In this document: positions 61,236 through 64,000 of the stretch, one piece after another
Numbering within the stretch: the stretch's first letter is position 1
How the letters are laid out: every line of letters starts with the position of its first letter
Assembly (NCBI GenBank): GCA_022606425.2
Contig: JAHDVF020001303.1
Coordinates: 372,001 to 436,000 of the forward strand
Origin: Lepidostoma basale
Lineage: Eukaryota > Arthropoda > Insecta > Trichoptera > Lepidostomatidae
Reading direction: 5' to 3'
DNA length: 64,000 nt
The notes under the pieces: model-generated
Databases searched by the model: none
Seen by the model: the letters and a program-made list of their open reading frames with translations, nothing else
What the model was told of the DNA's origin: nothing
Position numbers and translations under genes: made by a program

Positions 61236-61332
61236 AACATAAGTAAGTTTTTATTTATCTAAACATAAATATAAATTATTTATATGTATCTAAACATAAG
61301 ACCTTGCATTTAATAAAAGGTTGAAAATAATA

Positions 61333-61535
61333 ATAATGAGGAAAACGTGACACGATCAAATAAATCAAATATTGAATGTGGGCCATGTGAGAAGTCAGAG
61401 AAATCGACGCGCGTGCATGACACGATGTATAAATGTTGAGGAAGCGAGAGAAATATTTCAGGAAAGAAAAGTGTGGCAGTCCATTCTTTCTGCCTACCCC
61501 TTTGGGGAGACGACGTGATGTGAGGTTAGTTAGTT
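61333..61535 (+). mobile_element. LINE-A 3' fragment
   Basis: RKT*HDQINQILNVGHVRSQ, RNRRACMTRCINVEEARE and VWQSILSAYPFGETT, ending GTGATGTGAGGTTAGTTAG. Subtype A1. Confidence 0.8.
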
Positions 61536-61559
61536 TGAAAATAATAGATTCGAATAATA

Positions 61560-61980
61560 TAGACCTGTATGGAGTATCTTGATGTACGGCTGCTAGACAT
61601 GGTGCCTATCCGAAAAAAATAAACGGGGACTAGAGGCTTTTGAGATGTGGTCCTATAGAAGACTATTAGGAATTTCCTGGAGAGACCACATTACAAATGA
61701 GGAGGTTCTCCAAAGAATCGAAGGAGGAAGGCACCTTGTCCAAAAGGCGTGCAAGATGGATCGGCCATGTAATACGACAAGAAGGCCTGTTGCATGCTAT
61801 AATGGAGGGTATGACCGAGGGGACAAAATCTAGGGGACGTCCACCCCGAGAGTACCTGGAGGACCTGTTGGTGGACGTGCGCTGCTCATCATATGCAGAT
61901 TTCAAAAGAGCCGCACAAGACAGGGAAGAATGGAAGAGAAGAATAGAAGAAATTGCTGCAAACCAATCCCAGGATTGAAA
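61560..61980 (+). mobile_element. LINE-O, C-terminal fragment
   Basis: Frame 1: LEAFEMWSYRRLLGISWRDH, ITNEEVLQRI. After a frameshift near 61720, frame 2 (to 61978): KRRARWIGHVIRQEGLLHAI, GTKSRGRPPREYLEDLLVDV, SSYADFKRAAQDREEWKRRI and stop. A separate LINE family with one copy here. It joins directly to LINE-I. Confidence 0.82.
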
Positions 61981-61984
61981 CCAG

Positions 61985-62120
61985 AGAGAGAGAAACAGAA
62001 GACTGGGAGAAAATGGAAAGAGTTAAGGAATGAAGAGAGATGGCCAGGGACAGAAGCCAGCGAAGAACTGTTGTGCAGAAGGCCAAGTCCCACACCGGGA
62101 TGAAGCGCCGAGAAGTAGTA
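61985..62120 (+). mobile_element. LINE-I 3' terminus, (AGT)n tail
   Basis: RNRRLGENGKS and MKRDGQGQKPAKNCC in the +1 frame correspond to DWEKMER...EMARDRSQRRTV, then KSHTGM. It ends GCCGAGAAGTAGTAGTAGTT, a third tail type for this family. Confidence 0.75.
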
Positions 62121-62984
62121 GTAGTTATCTTAACACAATGTTTGCTGGAAGGGTCTTATTACCCATTTACTGGACAAGTGATAGTCGACGGGAGGGACTC
62201 GACGTAAACTATTATTTTTACAGTAATGTATTTATTGTTTCTTGAACAATGATGTAAAAATTCTATATTAAATAATTAATACAAATGATAACGTCTGTTT
62301 TTTAAAATTTGTAATTCAACTTCTAGAATTTCTTCTATATTCGCCATACTTTGTGTTGTGATGATGATTTATTTCTCATTTTCTTTTTTATAAACTTTGT
62401 ATATACTCGTACATACTTACATTTAAAAAAATCAAATTACATAGACATGTTTCGGACAACCAGTCCTTCTTCAATGATACATATTATAAAAATACATATT
62501 TAAAATACCAGTATTATAAAATTGTTAACATGATGTGTCTTATTAATTTGATAATGTCTTAGAAAGAGGAAACGTGTCATTGTCATAAATTATAATTAAA
62601 CATACAGAAAACAGATGTTTTCACGTGTATTGATTATTTTTACTGTACACATACAAATATATGTATGTTTTCATTGTATTTCAGCTAAAAACAAGGCCCT
62701 TCTATCTGCAGATTTGTTTTAAGGAGTTATATAATCTTAGACAAAGCTATATATTATTTATTAATGTTGCTAATTGAAGTGTCTTCGCATAAGTGTATTG
62801 TAAATACTGGAAATTTGTTCAGATAGGTTTCGATTCACCTTCTCTTAACTACATCAAAGTTTCTTAAGTTTAAATATGGAATACTCTTAGTGGGGGTTGG
62901 ATAAAGTAGTGTAAATTTATTCCTGGTGATTACCAGCGGCAAAAAAAAGAATATTTTATTCTGTCAGACAGATTCAACCTGCCT
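62121..62984. repeat. Family P pieces and a ribozyme-like motif in AT-rich DNA
   Basis: 62265-62320 and 62545-62635 carry family P ends (AATACAAATGATAACGTCTG; TTTGATAATGTC, AGGAAACGTGTCATT). The motif at 62444-62474 lies between. No coding content. Confidence 0.4.
62444..62474 (-). ncRNA. Hammerhead-like motif (C3 variant)
   Basis: Minus strand: TTGAAGA (62474-62468), extra A, helix II GGAC/GTCC with a TGGTT loop, GAAAC, AT, GTC (62446-62444). T replaces C3, which pairs with G8 in active ribozymes, so activity is doubtful. Confidence 0.4.
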
Positions 62985-63060
62985 ATGGTGATGCCGGTAA
63001 TAAAAGTTAATTGGATACTGGAAATCTATAATCACGGATGTGGACAGTTTAATATCAGTT
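62985..63060 (+). mobile_element. LINE-M fragment
   Basis: TFRFNLPMVMPVIKVN-like residues match NLPMVMPLSRAIPLL at 36720, from the diverged LINE-M subfamily. Confidence 0.5.
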
Positions 63061-63116
63061 ATAGTTCGTCCCCCGTCCAAGCAGGACTGGTGTTAATAAA
63101 ATGATCATTAAGATGA

Positions 63117-63155
63117 TACGGTATATCCCTTCGGATAAACGATGTGATGGTTAGT
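63117..63155 (+). mobile_element. LINE-A/SINE-J 3' scrap
   Basis: TATATCCCTTCGGATAAACG and ATGTGATGGTTAGTAAG correspond to the last 35 bases of the shared end. Confidence 0.5.
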
Positions 63156-63639
63156 AAGACAATCATTCTTTAACCAGTGAGAACAATGTTGTTTTCATTT
63201 TCAAAGTAAATAATTAAACATGCGTCAAATACCAACCTCACGTGGGTTATTCATACAATGCTTCATTATCCAATCCCAAACGTAATACACATTTTTTCAG
63301 CTTCCCACACTGACTCATGCAAAAACTGTCTCTAAATTACATGCGAACGTCTTAAACCGTTTACAAATGAGTCAACTCTTCATTATGATTATTAAAAAAA
63401 AAAATTATATATATATTTTTTTTTTCCTTATATGTTCGCCATAACTTTGTGTTGCAGATATTTAATGTTTCTTTTTTTATATTACTTTGTATACTCACAT
63501 TTATAAAAAAAGCTAAAAAAAATTATATCAAACATGTTTTGGACAAACCAGCACTTCATCAGTGATATTAAAATATATAAATATTTAAAATATTTTAAAA
63601 TTGCTTACAAATATGGACAGTTTTGACAGATGTTTTAAT
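63156..63639. other. AT-rich spacer with a weak ribozyme-like motif
   Basis: Minus strand 63562-63532: CTGATGA, A, GTGC...GTCC (poor pairing), AAAAC, AT, GTT. It is a decayed relative of 62444. Nothing else supported. Confidence 0.35.
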
Positions 63640-64000
63640 GATAATATTAAGTGAATGTTGCACTTAAAGTTGTCATCGCAAACAAAAACCTATCCAAAAA
63701 AGCTAGAATGGCAGTGCACAATGGTGTTCTTCTACCGACCCTTATGTATGGAAGTGAAGCATGGAACTAGCAAAATAAGGATGAAGGTAGAATAAATGCA
63801 GTAGAAGTTAGATCTCTTAGACGAATGTGTGGATACTCTGTGTATGATAGAGTGTCGAATGAAAATATAAGAAGTGAATGCGGTGCGAATGATGGTGATA
63901 TGAACAAAATAATGAAAGGATCATTAAGATGGTTTGGACATATGGAAATAACGAATGAAGAAAGAATGATAAAAAAATTATATGCTAACCATGTACGAGT
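63640..64000 (+). mobile_element. LINE-A copy running off the window
   Basis: NVALKVVIANKNLSKKARMA, VHNGVLLPTLMYGSEAWN, stop, VRSLRRMCGYSVYDRVSNEN, NKIMKGSLRWFGHMEITNEE and RMIKKLYANHV. Subtype A1; the 3' end lies beyond the window. Confidence 0.85.

Noticed and set aside
1..64000. CRISPR array, prokaryotic operon or integrated virus
   Set aside because: No regularly spaced repeats, ribosome-binding sites, capsid or polymerase genes; all polymerase-like frames are non-LTR reverse transcriptases.

Overview
This window reads as intergenic DNA from an AT-rich eukaryote, most likely an insect or another arthropod. It is built almost wholly from old, broken transposable elements nested in one another. 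I found no convincing host gene, rRNA, standalone tRNA gene, CRISPR array or prokaryotic operon. The long open frames are remnants of reverse transcriptases or transposases, or chance frames.

The commonest element is a non-LTR retrotransposon called LINE-A here. More than 30 fragments, nearly all 5'-truncated, carry the C-terminal end of an endonuclease-reverse transcriptase (a WFGH...RGRPRKTWHDQI block) and end in GTGATGGTTAGTTAGTTAG. Three subtypes can be told apart by protein sequence: A1, A2 and A3. Other LINE families, each named by a letter, are B (GRRGPGRRQ.SWLRN), D (RTE-like, ending EAYIQQW), E, F, G, H, I, M (tail of AAATC repeats), N and O. SINE-J has the same 3' end as LINE-A and so probably borrowed its machinery. 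SINE-K and SINE-L carry tRNA-type B boxes.

DNA transposons: a mariner at 5.5-6.3 kb, an internally deleted mariner with both ends at 31.1-32.0 kb, a nested DUF4817-type transposon at 47.1-47.6 kb, a 3.07 kb hAT at 12.0-15.1 kb holding three later retrotransposons, and two short hATs at 17.2 and 58.2 kb. Target-site duplications are legible at many junctions, so insertion order can be read in several places.

The most unusual signal is a dispersed set of hammerhead-ribozyme-like motifs: CTGANGA, then helix II, then GAAAC, then a short helix III ending in GTC or similar. About a dozen copies keep the core, and others are decayed. They fall into several sequence families, and many are arranged head-to-head inside near-perfect palindromes up to about 225 bp across. 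Base 7, the only free position of the catalytic core, is A, T or C in different copies. Helix II shows compensatory changes. Every copy has one extra base between the core and helix II. Hammerheads of this minimal kind are known in Penelope-like elements and retrozymes, but no Penelope reverse transcriptase is visible here, and the paired inverted layout is not the usual direct-repeat layout.

Layout: 0-2.4 kb LINE-A, SINE-K and ribozyme-bearing inserts; 2.9-3.7 LINE-G; 4.2-5.0 palindromes; 5.5-6.7 mariner and LINE-B; 7.5-11.7 SINE-J, RTE and LINE-A/F; 12-15 the hAT nest; 15.4-19 SINE-K, LINE-B, hAT and ribozyme repeats; 19.5-25.9 LINE-A/M/H/I/E; 26.7-30.7 palindromes, LINE-I, SINE-L and LINE-A; 31-38.9 mariner, SINE-J/K and LINE-A/G/D/M; 39-42 palindromes and LINE-A; 42.7-43.9 LINE-H and a GC-rich LTR-like block; 44.8-49.1 nested LINE-A/B/D and the DUF4817 element; 50.6-53.5 LINE-H/I/A; 54-57.7 ribozyme palindromes, SINE-J and LINE-A; 58-64 hAT, SINE-L, LINE-M/O/I/A.
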